Assembly: GCA_963805705.1 (NCBI GenBank)
Contig: CAWDVH010000004.1
Span: 1,116,001-1,180,000 of the forward strand
DNA from: CAWDVH01 sp963805705
GTDB lineage: Bacteria; Actinomycetota; Actinomycetes; Streptosporangiales; Streptosporangiaceae
Length of the DNA: 64,000 bases
Direction: 5' to 3'
Position 1 is the first letter of the stretch. Each line of letters opens with the position of its first letter. The position numbers and the translations under genes were made by a program. A model generated the notes under the pieces. It worked only from the letters and a program-made list of their open reading frames with translations, did no database searches and was not told the DNA's origin. Below are positions 32,576 to 41,203 of the stretch, piece after piece.

Positions 32576-32929
32576 ATGGCGGGTCAGCGTAAGGAAGACG
32601 GCACCGGAGCGCAGTATCTCCAGGTGCAGACCACGACTGACTCGAGGGCAGAGGCGATGGAACTCGCCCATGATGCCGTGGAAGCCAGGCTCGCGGCCTG
32701 CGCCCAGGTGGCCGGGCCGATCGCCAGCATGTACTGGTGGGAGGAAAGCCTCGAGCGAGCCGAGGAATGGCTGATCATGCTCAAGCTCCCGGCCGATGGC
32801 TATGACGACCTCGCCGATTTCCTCGCCGAGCGGCACAGCTACGACGAACCGGAGATCACCGCGCTGCCCATCGTCACCGGCTCGCCGGCGTATCTCAGCT
32901 GGATATCAGACGAGACCCGCCAGGAGTGA
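32576..32929 (+). CDS. cutA: Divalent-cation tolerance protein CutA
   Basis: 117 residues, the trimeric CutA1 ferredoxin-like fold: LQVQTTTDSRAEAMELAHDAVEARLAACAQV, then MYWWEESLERAEEWLIMLKLPA, and YDEPEITALPI near the end, all conserved. Role in copper tolerance is historical and the true function is unsettled. Divergent from the lipid kinase gene. Confidence 0.93.
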   Translation: MAGQRKEDGTGAQYLQVQTTTDSRAEAMELAHDAVEARLAACAQVAGPIASMYWWEESLERAEEWLIMLKLPADGYDDLADFLAERHSYDEPEITALPIVTGSPAYLSWISDETRQE

Positions 32930-32990
32930 CGCCCTGGCCTGCGCTCGCGGCGGGCCAGGGCCGCCCTGGGCTGGCGCGGCGTGAGCGTGG

Positions 32991-33593
32991 CTAGCCAGCG
33001 GGCGGGACGTTCCATGAGCTGATCACCGGCATGTCGTGCTCGGTTCCCAGGGTGCTGACGGTACCGGTATCCAGCCGGAACAGGCGGCCGCCGGCCGGCT
33101 CCAGTTCCAGCCACCGGGCCGTCAGCACGCGCAGGATATGGCCGTGTGCCACCAGCGCCACGTCAGCCCCGTCATCCTCGGCCAGCAGCGGCCGCACTCT
33201 CGCGAGCACCGCATCCGCCCGCGCTCCTACCCGGGCGATGGTCTCGCCGGGGTGGCCGGCGCCGCCGTGGACCACGCCGTCGCGCCACAGGTACCAGCCG
33301 GGCCGGTCCGTCTGGATCTGCGCGGTCGTTCGCCCTTCGTAGCCGCCATAGTCCCATTCCTGCAGGTCAGCATCGGTCTTCGCGCCGGACAGGCCGGCCA
33401 GCTCGGCGGTGCGAACCGCGCGCCGGGCCGGGCTGGTGAGCACCGCGCCGATTTTCCGCCGGGCCAGAGCCGGGGCGAGCTTGGCCGCGGCCGCCTCGCC
33501 GCGGGGGGTGAGCGGGATGTCGGTCCGGCCGGTATGCCGCCCTGACGCGCTCCACTCGGTCTCGCCGTGCCGAAGCAGGATCAGCTCTCCCAT
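32991..33593 (-). CDS. Histidine phosphatase family protein (phosphoglycerate-mutase fold)
   Basis: 200 residues from ATG 33593. The phosphohistidine motif LLRHGETEW sits near residue 6-14. LTSPARRAVRTAEL and EWDYGGYEGRTTAQI follow, and the second catalytic His lies in ALVAHGHILRVL near 150. Probably a phosphatase of small phosphorylated metabolites; the precise substrate (phosphoglycerate, alpha-ribazole phosphate or other) is not determined. Lies 60 bases downstream of the Uma2 gene on the same strand. Confidence 0.9.
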   Translation of the reverse strand: MGELILLRHGETEWSASGRHTGRTDIPLTPRGEAAAAKLAPALARRKIGAVLTSPARRAVRTAELAGLSGAKTDADLQEWDYGGYEGRTTAQIQTDRPGWYLWRDGVVHGGAGHPGETIARVGARADAVLARVRPLLAEDDGADVALVAHGHILRVLTARWLELEPAGGRLFRLDTGTVSTLGTEHDMPVISSWNVPPAG

Positions 33594-33653
33594 GGGCAAT
33601 ATCGTCGCACGGTTGCCGCCGCACGGCCGTCGCCGCGCAGCCGCCAGAGCGCG

Positions 33654-34238
33654 TCAGCCGAGCAGTCTCCCGGCGTCGAGGGAGATCTCGAACGGCTCGG
33701 GCAGCCGGAGCGCCTGCCCGGCCGTCACCTGGTGACAGGCCTGGTAGGCCGCAGCGCCGGGCTCGCTGAACAGGGTCACCGTGGCCGGATCGGCGAACTG
33801 GTCGATGATCAGGTACAGCGGCACACCGCCCTGAGCGTAGGCACGGGGCTTGGCCACCCGGTCCTGGCGCTGGCTCGACGGCGAGACGACCTCCGCGACC
33901 AGCAGGACGCCGCCGGAAAGCAGCTCATTGTCGCCGAAGCCGGGCGCGTCCCGGGGGGCGATCATCAGGTCGGGGATCAGGCGCTCCCTGGTCGCGGTGA
34001 CATGCACGGTCAGATTGGTGTGGATCCGCCAGCCATGCTGCCGCTTGACATCGATCAGCGCATCAATCAGCTCGTCAATCGCCATCGAGTGCCCTGTGCT
34101 CGCGCTCGGGCTCACGACGATCTGCCCGTCGATAAGCTCCACCCGGTGGCCGGGAATGTCCAGTGTTTCCCACAGGCCTTCCAGGTCCGCCAGCTCCGAC
34201 TCGGCGGTGGTAGGGCCGCCGGCGCCCGGCATCGCCAT
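33654..34238 (-). CDS. Uma2 family endonuclease (DUF820)
   Basis: 194 residues from ATG 34238; the frame stays open upstream to 34364 but that part lacks family sequence. Restriction-endonuclease-like fold: HRVELIDGQIVVSPSAS, RLIPDLMIAPRDAP with the active-site Asp, and LLVAEVVSPSSQRQDR with the Glu-x-x-Ser pair, then PLYLIIDQ. Uma2 proteins are abundant in actinomycetes and cyanobacteria, with little known biology. It is divergent from the ArsR/membrane/sensor operon. Confidence 0.88.
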   Translation of the reverse strand: MAMPGAGGPTTAESELADLEGLWETLDIPGHRVELIDGQIVVSPSASTGHSMAIDELIDALIDVKRQHGWRIHTNLTVHVTATRERLIPDLMIAPRDAPGFGDNELLSGGVLLVAEVVSPSSQRQDRVAKPRAYAQGGVPLYLIIDQFADPATVTLFSEPGAAAYQACHQVTAGQALRLPEPFEISLDAGRLLG

Positions 34239-34399
34239 CGCTCGTGCCTCCACTTCACCGTCACCCTCCACGGTACGCGCATCGATGCTGACTATCCGGA
34301 GCAGAACGTATCGCCGGGCATTGACAGCGCCGGCCGATGCCGGCTTGACCGCGGCGGCCTCCACATGTAAGTTCTGACTGACAGGTGAAAGGAGCCGAC

Positions 34400-34765
34400 A
34401 TGCCAGGGCCGACGCTGACCAGTGAGGCGGGACTGCTCGCCGTGCTCACGGCCGTCGCGAACCCGCTGCGAATGCGGATCATCGCGGAACTGGCCGCGGG
34501 CCGCGTGCACGTCAGCGAGCTGGCCCGTCGGCTCGGCATCTCCCGGCCGCTGCTGTACATGCACCTGGACCGCCTGGAGAAGGCGGGCCTGGTGGCCGGC
34601 CAGCTGGAATTGTCCGAGGACGGGAAGGCCATGAAGTACTTCACCCTAGTTCCGTTCGAGCTGAGGCTGACGACGGAGACGATCATCGGGGCCCTCCGGG
34701 CCGGCGATGACGGCCGCGAGATCGGCGAGGAACCCCACGACCACGTGAAAGAGAGCGACACATGA
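34400..34765 (+). CDS. ArsR-type winged-helix regulator
   Basis: 121 residues from ATG 34400, which has AAAGGAG six bases upstream; a GTG at 34385 would overlap the ribosome site. Winged helix: LTAVANPLRMRIIAELAAG, HVSELARRLGISRPLLYMHL, RLEKAGLVAGQLELSEDGKAMKYF. No cysteine metal site. It overlaps the next gene (ATGA at 34762) and leads a three-gene operon with a membrane/coiled-coil protein and a sensor-domain membrane protein, so it likely controls that operon. Confidence 0.88.
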   Translation: MPGPTLTSEAGLLAVLTAVANPLRMRIIAELAAGRVHVSELARRLGISRPLLYMHLDRLEKAGLVAGQLELSEDGKAMKYFTLVPFELRLTTETIIGALRAGDDGREIGEEPHDHVKESDT

Positions 34766-35061
34766 CCGCCATGCCGCTGGCGACCGCCCAGAGCGCCGTA
34801 TCGCTGGCATCCACCCATACCACGAACTACGCCACCACCATCATCTCGGTCGGCATCGTCGTCGTCATCGGCGTGGTGATCGCCGTCGTCGTCTCGTCGT
34901 ACTTCCGGCTGCAGGGCCATCGCGCCGATGCGGTCGCGATGGCCTCCTACCGCAAGCTGGCCGAGGATGCGGTGGCCAACCAGCAGGAGCTGCGCGGCCA
35001 GCTGGCCCAGCTGACCGAGAAAGTCCAGGCGGTCGAGAAGCTGATGCGGGAGGTAGGGTGA
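34762..35061 (+). CDS. Small membrane protein with coiled coil
   Basis: 99 residues: one membrane helix at about 24-47 (IISVGIVVVIGVVIAVVVSS) followed by a helical tail QELRGQLAQLTEKVQAVEKLM with heptad spacing, ending the protein. No catalytic motif. It overlaps the ArsR gene by ATGA and the sensor gene by GTGA, so its product is made in step with both. Probably an assembly or anchoring partner of the sensor protein. Confidence 0.8.
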   Translation: MTAMPLATAQSAVSLASTHTTNYATTIISVGIVVVIGVVIAVVVSSYFRLQGHRADAVAMASYRKLAEDAVANQQELRGQLAQLTEKVQAVEKLMREVG

Positions 35062-35885
35062 CCAGCGCCCGGGTCGGCGGTGCCTGGCGCCAGCGGCCGC
35101 CCCGCGACCCGTTCCGGCTCGCCTGGTCCGCCGCCCCGTGGGCCGCGGCCGGCTACCTGATCAGCTACCTCGCGATCAGCTGGGTACTGTTCGCCGTCGC
35201 CTTCACCGCCGTAACAGCCGCTGCCGTGCTGGCCATCTTCCTGGTCGGGCTCCCGCTCCTGGTCGCCGCATCGGGAGCGATCCGCGGCTGCGCCAACGTC
35301 GAGCGCGGCATGCTGGCGCAGATGCTCACCGCACCCGTCCGCGGCGATTATCGCCAGGCCGCCAAGCCGGGCATCATCGCGGAGGTCAAAGCCCGGTGGC
35401 AGGACGTGGCCACCTGGCATGACCTGGCCTACCTGGTCGGGCTGTGGGTGCCGCTGTATCTGCTCGACGCCATCGTGATCGGTATCTGGCTGACCTTCCT
35501 GGCCGGGATTACGCTGCCGATCTGGTACTGGGCGCCGCGCGGTGACGTCGGTTTCGGCTACGTCAACGGCACGCAGGTGCACGGCGTGGCCCTCGGCTAC
35601 TTCCCGCACGGGGCCAGCGGCCCTGGCCGCGTCGGCCTCTACGTCGACACACTGCCGAAGGCCCTGCTCGCCGCCGCCGGCTTCCTCATCTTGTTCCTGC
35701 TCTTCAACTACGTCGTCGTGGCCGCCGCCCGCGCGCACGCCAGGGTCGCCCGCTCGCTGCTGGGCGCTCCCGCCGACCCGCTGGCGCCGGCCAGGGAGGT
35801 CCTGACCCAGCCCGGCCCGCTGGGCTCCCTGAACAATCCGGACCCGAAACGGGCCCCTTCCGGCCAGCCAGCTTCCGCCCGCTGA
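35058..35885 (+). CDS. Sensor-domain membrane protein (putative sensor, PF13796-like)
   Basis: 275 residues. DPFRLAWSAAPWAAAGYLISYLAIS and three further hydrophobic segments (about 50-72, 125-155, 208-228) match the four-helix sensor domain that in many actinomycetes precedes a histidine kinase. No kinase domain follows: the tail is a short Pro/Ala-rich region. GTG start overlaps the previous stop. With an ArsR partner rather than a response regulator, the signalling route is unusual. Confidence 0.8.
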   Translation: MTSARVGGAWRQRPPRDPFRLAWSAAPWAAAGYLISYLAISWVLFAVAFTAVTAAAVLAIFLVGLPLLVAASGAIRGCANVERGMLAQMLTAPVRGDYRQAAKPGIIAEVKARWQDVATWHDLAYLVGLWVPLYLLDAIVIGIWLTFLAGITLPIWYWAPRGDVGFGYVNGTQVHGVALGYFPHGASGPGRVGLYVDTLPKALLAAAGFLILFLLFNYVVVAAARAHARVARSLLGAPADPLAPAREVLTQPGPLGSLNNPDPKRAPSGQPASAR

Positions 35886-35968
35886 TCTAGCCCCCGCGAC
35901 TCGCCCCGCGACTCGCCCCAGTTCTCCCCTTAGCCCAGCGCGTCCCGTCGACCAAAGCGAGGCCAGCC

Positions 35969-38269
35969 ATGCGCCAGTCGTTCAGTTCAGCATTGCCGAA
36001 AACCGCCGCCGGGGCCGAGCCCGGTACCCAGACCGTCGAGGAGCGCCCGCCGGTCACCGGGCCCGGCCCCGGCGGCGGCCGGACCCGGCCGCCGGCTGCC
36101 GAGCGGATCGCCGGGTGGAGCACCCGGCACCGCAAGACGGCGGTGCTGGGCTGGCTGGGCCTGGTCCTGGCCGCGTTCGCCGTCGGCCAGCTGCTGGGAA
36201 CGGCGAGCCTGCCGCAGTACGACCCCGGCCAGTCCGGGCGCGCGGAGCAGACCCTGCAGCGGCTCGGGGTGATCACCCCGCCGGCCGAGAGCGTCCTGAT
36301 CCAGGCGCGAGCACCGGGCGCCAGGTTCGCCGCTGACCCGGCCATGCGCCAGGCGGCCCGCCAGGTGGCCGTCGCCCTTGCTGGCCTGCCCCGGTCGGCC
36401 AGGGACATCGCCGCGCCGCCGGATAACGGCCGGTCACGGCTGATCTCCGCCGACGGGCGCAGCGCGCTGGTCACATTCGAGGTGCCGGGGAACCCCTCCA
36501 ACCAGGACGCCGCGGTCGCTCCCGCGCTGCGGGCCGTAGCCGCCGTCCAGGCCCGTCACCCCCGGTTGCGGGTGCGCGAGGCCGGCGACGCGAGCACGGA
36601 CCGGGTGGCCAATGGCGTACTGTCGCGTGACTTCCGCAAGGCGGAGGTGACCTCGGTGCCGATCACCCTGATCCTGCTGCTGGCCGTCTTCGGTGCTCTT
36701 ATCGCGGCGGGCATCCCGCTGCTGCTGGCCGGGACCGCCGTGATTACCGCCATCTCGCTGCTCGCCGTGCCGAGCCGCTGGCTGCCCATCGGGTCAAGCA
36801 CGTCCGAGGTGGTCCTGATCATCGGGATGGCGGTCGGCATTGACTACACGCTCTTCTACCTGCGCCGGGAGCGGGAGGAACGAGCAGCAGGCCGCAGCAC
36901 CAGCGAGGCCCTGCGGATTGCCGCGCGGACCTCGGGCCGGGCGATCGTGGTTTCCGGGCTGACCGTGATGACCGCCCTGGCCGGGCTGTTCCTGACCGGA
37001 TACTCGATCTTCACCGGCGTCGCCATCGGCGCGATCGCGGTGGTCGGGATCGCGGTCGCCGGCTCGGTGACCGTGCTGCCCGCGCTGCTGTCCCTGCTCG
37101 GCGGGTGGGCGGACCGCGGCCGGATCCCGTTCCTCGGCAGGCGCCGGATGGCCGCCCGCCCGTCGCGGCTGTGGGCCGCGCTGGCTCGCCGGGTGGTGCG
37201 GCGCCCCGCGGCCTGGGGCGGCGTGGCCGCCCTGCTGATGCTCGCCCTCGCCGTCCCCGCGCTGGGCCTGCGGCTCGGCAATCCGCCGGACAGCGGTTTC
37301 CCGGCCAGCCTGCCGGTCGTGGCCACTCAGGCCGGCATCCAGCGCGCGTTCCCCGGCCGCCCGGCGCCGGCGCAGGTCGTGGTGACGGGCCGCACCCCCG
37401 CCGATCTGACCAGCGCGGGCCTGCGCGCGGCTCTTACCGAGCTGCGCGGGGCGGCATCAGCGCGCGGCCCGGTCCGGCCGGGCGTCACGGCGTCCGCGGT
37501 AGCGGGGGGCCGCGCGCTGATCGTTGACGTTCCGCTGGCGGGGGAGGGCGGAGGTGCCGTTTCGAATGGAGCTCTTCTTACTCTCCGGGACAGGATCCTG
37601 CCGGCCACGCTGGGTCATGCGCGCGGTGTCAGCTGGGCGGTGACGGGGGAGACGGCCAGCAACTACGACGACATCGCGGTGCTGCACTCGCGCACGCCGC
37701 TGGTGCTGGCCGTCGTCGCCGTGCTCGCCTTCGTGCTGCTGCTGGTCGCGTTCCGGTCGGTGGCGATCCCGCTGGTGTCGGTCGGGCTCAACCTGCTGTC
37801 GGTCGCCGCGGCCTACGGCCTGGTCACGCTGATCTTCCAGGACGGACGGCTGCAGGGGCTGCTGGGCTTCACCGGCTACGGGGCGATCGTGCCGTGGATC
37901 CCGCTGTTCATGTTCGTGTTCCTGTTCGGGCTGAGCATGGACTACCACGTGTTCATCCTGAGCCGGATCCGCGAGCTGCGCTCCGGTGGCGTGAGCACGC
38001 CGGACGCCATCGTGGGCGGCATCTCCAGCAGCGCCGGGGTGGTGACCAGCGCCGCCGTGATCATGGTGGCGGTCTTCTCGATCCTGGCCACGCTGTCACT
38101 GATCCAGCTCAAGATGCTGGGCGTCGGCCTGGCCGCGGCGGTACTCATCGACGCGACGGTCGTGCGCGGGATCCTGGTGCCGGCCGCCCTGGCGCTGCTG
38201 GGCGAGCGCAGCTGGTGGCTGCCCCGCTGGCTATCCTGGCTGCCCGGCCGCACGGTGCCGCGGCGCTAG
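35969..38269 (+). CDS. MMPL family RND-type transporter
   Basis: 766 residues. Two MMPL modules: membrane helix at about 50, a periplasmic domain, then helices at about 225-400 (VVLIIGMAVGIDYTLFYLRRE with the Asp-Tyr proton-relay motif), repeated at about 560-750 (IPLFMFVFLFGLSMDYHVFILSRIRE). It exports lipids, siderophores or drugs using the proton gradient. No neighbouring regulator or polyketide genes indicate the cargo. The N-terminal ~45 residues are a Pro/Gly-rich extension. ATG start at 35969 is preceded by a weak GAGGC. Confidence 0.93.
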   Translation: MRQSFSSALPKTAAGAEPGTQTVEERPPVTGPGPGGGRTRPPAAERIAGWSTRHRKTAVLGWLGLVLAAFAVGQLLGTASLPQYDPGQSGRAEQTLQRLGVITPPAESVLIQARAPGARFAADPAMRQAARQVAVALAGLPRSARDIAAPPDNGRSRLISADGRSALVTFEVPGNPSNQDAAVAPALRAVAAVQARHPRLRVREAGDASTDRVANGVLSRDFRKAEVTSVPITLILLLAVFGALIAAGIPLLLAGTAVITAISLLAVPSRWLPIGSSTSEVVLIIGMAVGIDYTLFYLRREREERAAGRSTSEALRIAARTSGRAIVVSGLTVMTALAGLFLTGYSIFTGVAIGAIAVVGIAVAGSVTVLPALLSLLGGWADRGRIPFLGRRRMAARPSRLWAALARRVVRRPAAWGGVAALLMLALAVPALGLRLGNPPDSGFPASLPVVATQAGIQRAFPGRPAPAQVVVTGRTPADLTSAGLRAALTELRGAASARGPVRPGVTASAVAGGRALIVDVPLAGEGGGAVSNGALLTLRDRILPATLGHARGVSWAVTGETASNYDDIAVLHSRTPLVLAVVAVLAFVLLLVAFRSVAIPLVSVGLNLLSVAAAYGLVTLIFQDGRLQGLLGFTGYGAIVPWIPLFMFVFLFGLSMDYHVFILSRIRELRSGGVSTPDAIVGGISSSAGVVTSAAVIMVAVFSILATLSLIQLKMLGVGLAAAVLIDATVVRGILVPAALALLGERSWWLPRWLSWLPGRTVPRR

Positions 38270-38290
38270 CGGCGCGGGCGGGGGACGCGG

Positions 38291-39139
38291 CTAGGGGAGG
38301 GTCAGGATCTCGTAGCCGTCGGCCGTCACGACCAGGGTGTGCTCGAACTGGGCGGTCCGCTTCCTGTCCCTGGTGACCGCGGTCCAGCCATCGGGCCAGA
38401 GGTCATACTCGATCGTGCCCAGCGTCAGCATCGGCTCGATCGTGAAGGTCATCCCCGGCTCCATCATGATGCTCACGTCGGGGTCGTCAAAGTGCGGGAC
38501 GATCAGGCCCGAGTGGAAGGTGGTGCCGATGCCGTGCCCGGTGAAATCACGGACGACCCCGTAGCCGAACCGGCGCGCGTAGGACTCGATGACGCGGCCT
38601 ATGGCGTTCAGCGGCCGCCCGGGGGCAACCGCGCGGATGCCGCGCATCATGGCCTCGTGGGTCCGCTCGACCAGCAGCCGGGATTCCTCGTCCACGTGGC
38701 CGACCAGGAAGGTGGCATTGGTGTCGCCGTGCACGCCGCCGATGTAGCCGGTGATGTCGACGTTGACGATGTCGCCGTCGGCGAGCACGGTGTCGTCCGG
38801 GATGCCGTGGCAGATGACCTCGTTGACCGACGTGCACAGGGATTTCGGGTAGCCGCGGTAGCCGAGGGTGCTCGGGTAGGCCCCGTGGGCGCAGAGATAC
38901 TCGTGGCCGACCCGGTCCAGCTCATCGGTGGTCACGCCGGGAGCGACATGCCTGCCCACCTCGGCCAGGGCCCGCGCCGCGATCCGGCCCGCGATGCGCA
39001 TCGCCTCGATCGTCGCGGCATCCTTGACGTCGCTCTCACCGGTCTTCGGGTACTTGCGGCCGACATACTCCGGCGGCGTGACTCGCGGGGGAACCTGCCG
39101 CAGCGGGGAAACCCGGCCGGGCTGGAGCGTAGTTGCCAT
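38291..39139 (-). CDS. map: Type I methionine aminopeptidase
   Basis: 282 residues with the N-terminal linker (PPRVTPPEYVGRKYP) of the longer actinobacterial MetAP1. Metal ligands visible in order: the VNVDITGYIGGVHGDTN pair of Asp, His in FTGHGIGTTFH, Glu in FTIEPML and Glu in AQFEHTLVV. It removes the initiator Met from nascent proteins. Divergent, across a 20-base gap, from a 57-residue conserved gene. Confidence 0.95.
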   Translation of the reverse strand: MATTLQPGRVSPLRQVPPRVTPPEYVGRKYPKTGESDVKDAATIEAMRIAGRIAARALAEVGRHVAPGVTTDELDRVGHEYLCAHGAYPSTLGYRGYPKSLCTSVNEVICHGIPDDTVLADGDIVNVDITGYIGGVHGDTNATFLVGHVDEESRLLVERTHEAMMRGIRAVAPGRPLNAIGRVIESYARRFGYGVVRDFTGHGIGTTFHSGLIVPHFDDPDVSIMMEPGMTFTIEPMLTLGTIEYDLWPDGWTAVTRDRKRTAQFEHTLVVTADGYEILTLP

Positions 39140-39159
39140 GATCTGGGAGTCTAGTTGCT

Positions 39160-39333
39160 ATGGACGGTAAGCAGCAGTGGTGGTTCTGCCTCAAGCACAT
39201 GACCGTGGAGCCCGACGACGGCTGTCCGGGCAAAGACCGGCTCGGCCCCTACCCCACCCAGGATGCGGCCGCGCACGCGCTGGAGACCGCCAAGCGCCGC
39301 AACGAGGAATGGGACGCCGCCGACGGCGACTGA
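39160..39333 (+). CDS. Small conserved actinobacterial protein next to map (57 aa)
   Basis: MDGKQQWWFCLKHMTVEPDD, then a CPGKDRLGPYPT core and a helical tail (AAHALETAKRRNEEWD) ending at TGA 39331-39333. The WxxCLKH...GCPxKDRLGPY pattern recurs, to my memory, in short proteins encoded beside map in many actinomycetes. Two cysteines and His could hold a metal, which is unproven. Function unknown. It shares a 20-base divergent promoter gap with map. Confidence 0.78.
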   Translation: MDGKQQWWFCLKHMTVEPDDGCPGKDRLGPYPTQDAAAHALETAKRRNEEWDAADGD

Positions 39334-39339
39334 CCGGCT

Positions 39340-39356
39340 TCACCCCCGTGGGGTGA
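39340..39356. promoter_or_regulatory. TCACC-N7-GGTGA dyad upstream of cydDC
   Basis: Exact 17-base dyad with spacer CCCGTGG; the C/G spacer makes the perfect stem TCACCCC/GGGGTGA. It is 78 bases before the cydD start and six bases after the small upstream gene, so it could also act as a short terminator hairpin. The same dyad recurs at 48680-48696, and with one mismatch at 51368-51384 and 44998-45014. Confidence 0.55.
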
Positions 39357-39433
39357 GTCATTCGCGGCCCGGTCACTACAGTCTCGGATGCATGAGTACC
39401 GGTGACAGTCCCGCGTGATGACCAGGACTGGCC

Positions 39434-41203
39434 GTGCCGCTGGTTGATCGGCGCTTGCTGCGTTTTGCCGGGGCCGCCCGTGGCTCCCTGGTCCTCACCG
39501 TCAGCCTCGGGCTGGGCGGGACCGCGCTGATTCTCGCGCAGGCCGGCTTGCTGGCTCATGCCCTCGCCGCCGCGACGCGCGGCCACGGCGTGGCCGCCCT
39601 CTCCGGCACCCTGACGGCGCTGCTGGCGGTAGCGGCCGCGCGGGCGGCCCTGACGTACGGCGGGGAGGCGGCGGCTCTGCGCGCGGCCGCGACCGTGAAG
39701 TCGCGGCTGCGGCGCGCGCTGGTCGAACGCGCGGTACGGCTCGGCCCGGTGTGGCTGGGCGGCCAGCGGACCGGGGAGATCTCGGCGCTGGCCACCAGGG
39801 GCCTGGACGGGCTGGACGCCTACTTCGCCCGCTACCTTCCGCAGCTGGTCCTGGCCATCATGGTGCCGGTCGCGGTCCTGGTGCGGGTGGCGGCCGCCGA
39901 CTGGATCTCCGCGGTGATCATCGGTATTACGCTGCCGCTCATCCCGGTGTTCACGGTCCTGGTCGGCTGGCATACCAAGGCCCGCACGCAGCGGCAGTGG
40001 CGGCTGCTGGCCGGGCTGGCCGGGCATTTCCTCGACGTGGTGGAGGGCTTGCCCACGCTCAAGGTGTTCGGCCGGGCGAGGGTCCAGGAAGAGGTCATCG
40101 GGAACGTCACCAACGCGCACCGCGAGGCCACCATGTCCGCTCTGCGGGTGGCGTTCCTGTCCGCGCTCGTGCTGGAACTGGCCGCGGCCCTGGCCACCGC
40201 GCTGGTCGCGGTGGAGGTAGGACTGCGGCTGCTGGGCGGCCACATCGGGTATGAGACGGCGCTGCTGGTGCTGCTGCTGACCCCGGAGGCCTACCTGCCG
40301 CTGCGATCGGTCGGGGCGCAGTGGCACGCGAGCATGGAGGGCGCCGCCGCGGCCCGGCGCGTCTTCGAGATCCTGGACACGCCGGCGGCGGCCGGACCGG
40401 CAGCTGAGCCTGCTGCCCCCGAGCCTGCTGCCCCCGAGCGCGCCGCCCCCGAGCCTGCCGGCCCCGAGCGCGCCGCCCCCGAGCCTGCCGGCCCCGGCCG
40501 GCGCCGCCCGGCCGCAGACCTGCGAACTGACGAGATAAGCCTGGCCGGGGTCACCGCGGTCTATCCTGGCCGGCCTCGCCCGGCCCTGGACGCGGTGAGC
40601 CTGATCATCCGGCCGGGGGAGCGGATCGTGCTGACCGGGCCGAGCGGGGCGGGCAAGAGCACCCTGCTCGCGCTGCTGCTGCGGTTCATCCAGCCGGCCG
40701 CGGGGACGATCCAGGCCGGCGGCGCCGACCTGGATGCGATCGGCGTCGACCAGTGGCGCGCCCAGATCGCCTGGGTGCCGCAGCAGCCTTACCTGTTCTC
40801 GGGCAGCGCCGCGGACAACATCGCCCTCGGCCGCGGCGGCGCGAGCCCCGCCGCTGTCCGCCGGGCCGCCGGGCTGGCCGGGGCGGCGGAGTTCATCGAG
40901 GCCCTTCCGGCCGGCTTCGACACGCCGCTCGGGGAGCGCGGACTGCGGCTGTCGGCGGGCCAGAAACAGCGGATCGCGCTGGCCCGCGCGTTCCTGCGGG
41001 ACGCGCCGCTGCTGCTCATGGACGAGCCCAGCGCGCACCTGGATCCGGCCAGCGCGCGCCAGGTCGGGCTGGCCATCGAGACGGCGCTGGCCGACCGCAC
41101 GATCGTCCTGGTCAGCCACGGCCAGGGCTGGACCGGCGGGGCCGGCCGCGTCATCCGCCTGGAGCACGGGACGCTCCTGTCCGCCGCCGGAGCGCAGTTG
41201 TGA
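39434..41203 (+). CDS. cydD: Thiol reductant ABC exporter subunit CydD
   Basis: 589 residues. Six-helix ABC exporter domain to about 320, then the ATPase: Walker A GPSGAGKST near 400, signature LSAGQKQR near 510, Walker B LLLMDEPS near 530. With CydC it exports glutathione/cysteine-type reductant needed to assemble cytochrome bd. A Pro/Glu/Ala repeat linker of about 35 residues joins the two halves. GTG start at 39434. The stop overlaps the GTG of cydC, so the two halves of the transporter are coupled. cydAB lie 7.6 kb downstream. Confidence 0.93.
   Translation: MPLVDRRLLRFAGAARGSLVLTVSLGLGGTALILAQAGLLAHALAAATRGHGVAALSGTLTALLAVAAARAALTYGGEAAALRAAATVKSRLRRALVERAVRLGPVWLGGQRTGEISALATRGLDGLDAYFARYLPQLVLAIMVPVAVLVRVAAADWISAVIIGITLPLIPVFTVLVGWHTKARTQRQWRLLAGLAGHFLDVVEGLPTLKVFGRARVQEEVIGNVTNAHREATMSALRVAFLSALVLELAAALATALVAVEVGLRLLGGHIGYETALLVLLLTPEAYLPLRSVGAQWHASMEGAAAARRVFEILDTPAAAGPAAEPAAPEPAAPERAAPEPAGPERAAPEPAGPGRRRPAADLRTDEISLAGVTAVYPGRPRPALDAVSLIIRPGERIVLTGPSGAGKSTLLALLLRFIQPAAGTIQAGGADLDAIGVDQWRAQIAWVPQQPYLFSGSAADNIALGRGGASPAAVRRAAGLAGAAEFIEALPAGFDTPLGERGLRLSAGQKQRIALARAFLRDAPLLLMDEPSAHLDPASARQVGLAIETALADRTIVLVSHGQGWTGGAGRVIRLEHGTLLSAAGAQL
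40405..40500 (+). repeat. 15-base tandem repeat encoding EPAAP/ERAAP/EPAGP in the CydD linker
   Basis: About six units reading (E)(P/R)(A)(A/G)(P) in the coding frame join the membrane and ATPase domains of CydD at about residues 324-355. The units are near-identical at DNA level (GAGCCTGCYGSCCCC), a sign of recent slippage. Homologues normally have a short plain linker here. Confidence 0.75.

Noticed and set aside
39191..41167. 658-codon open frame on the minus strand across cydD
   Set aside because: It is the reverse complement of clearly conserved CydD coding sequence; its translation is Arg/Gly/Gln-rich with no domain, as expected from GC-rich third positions.
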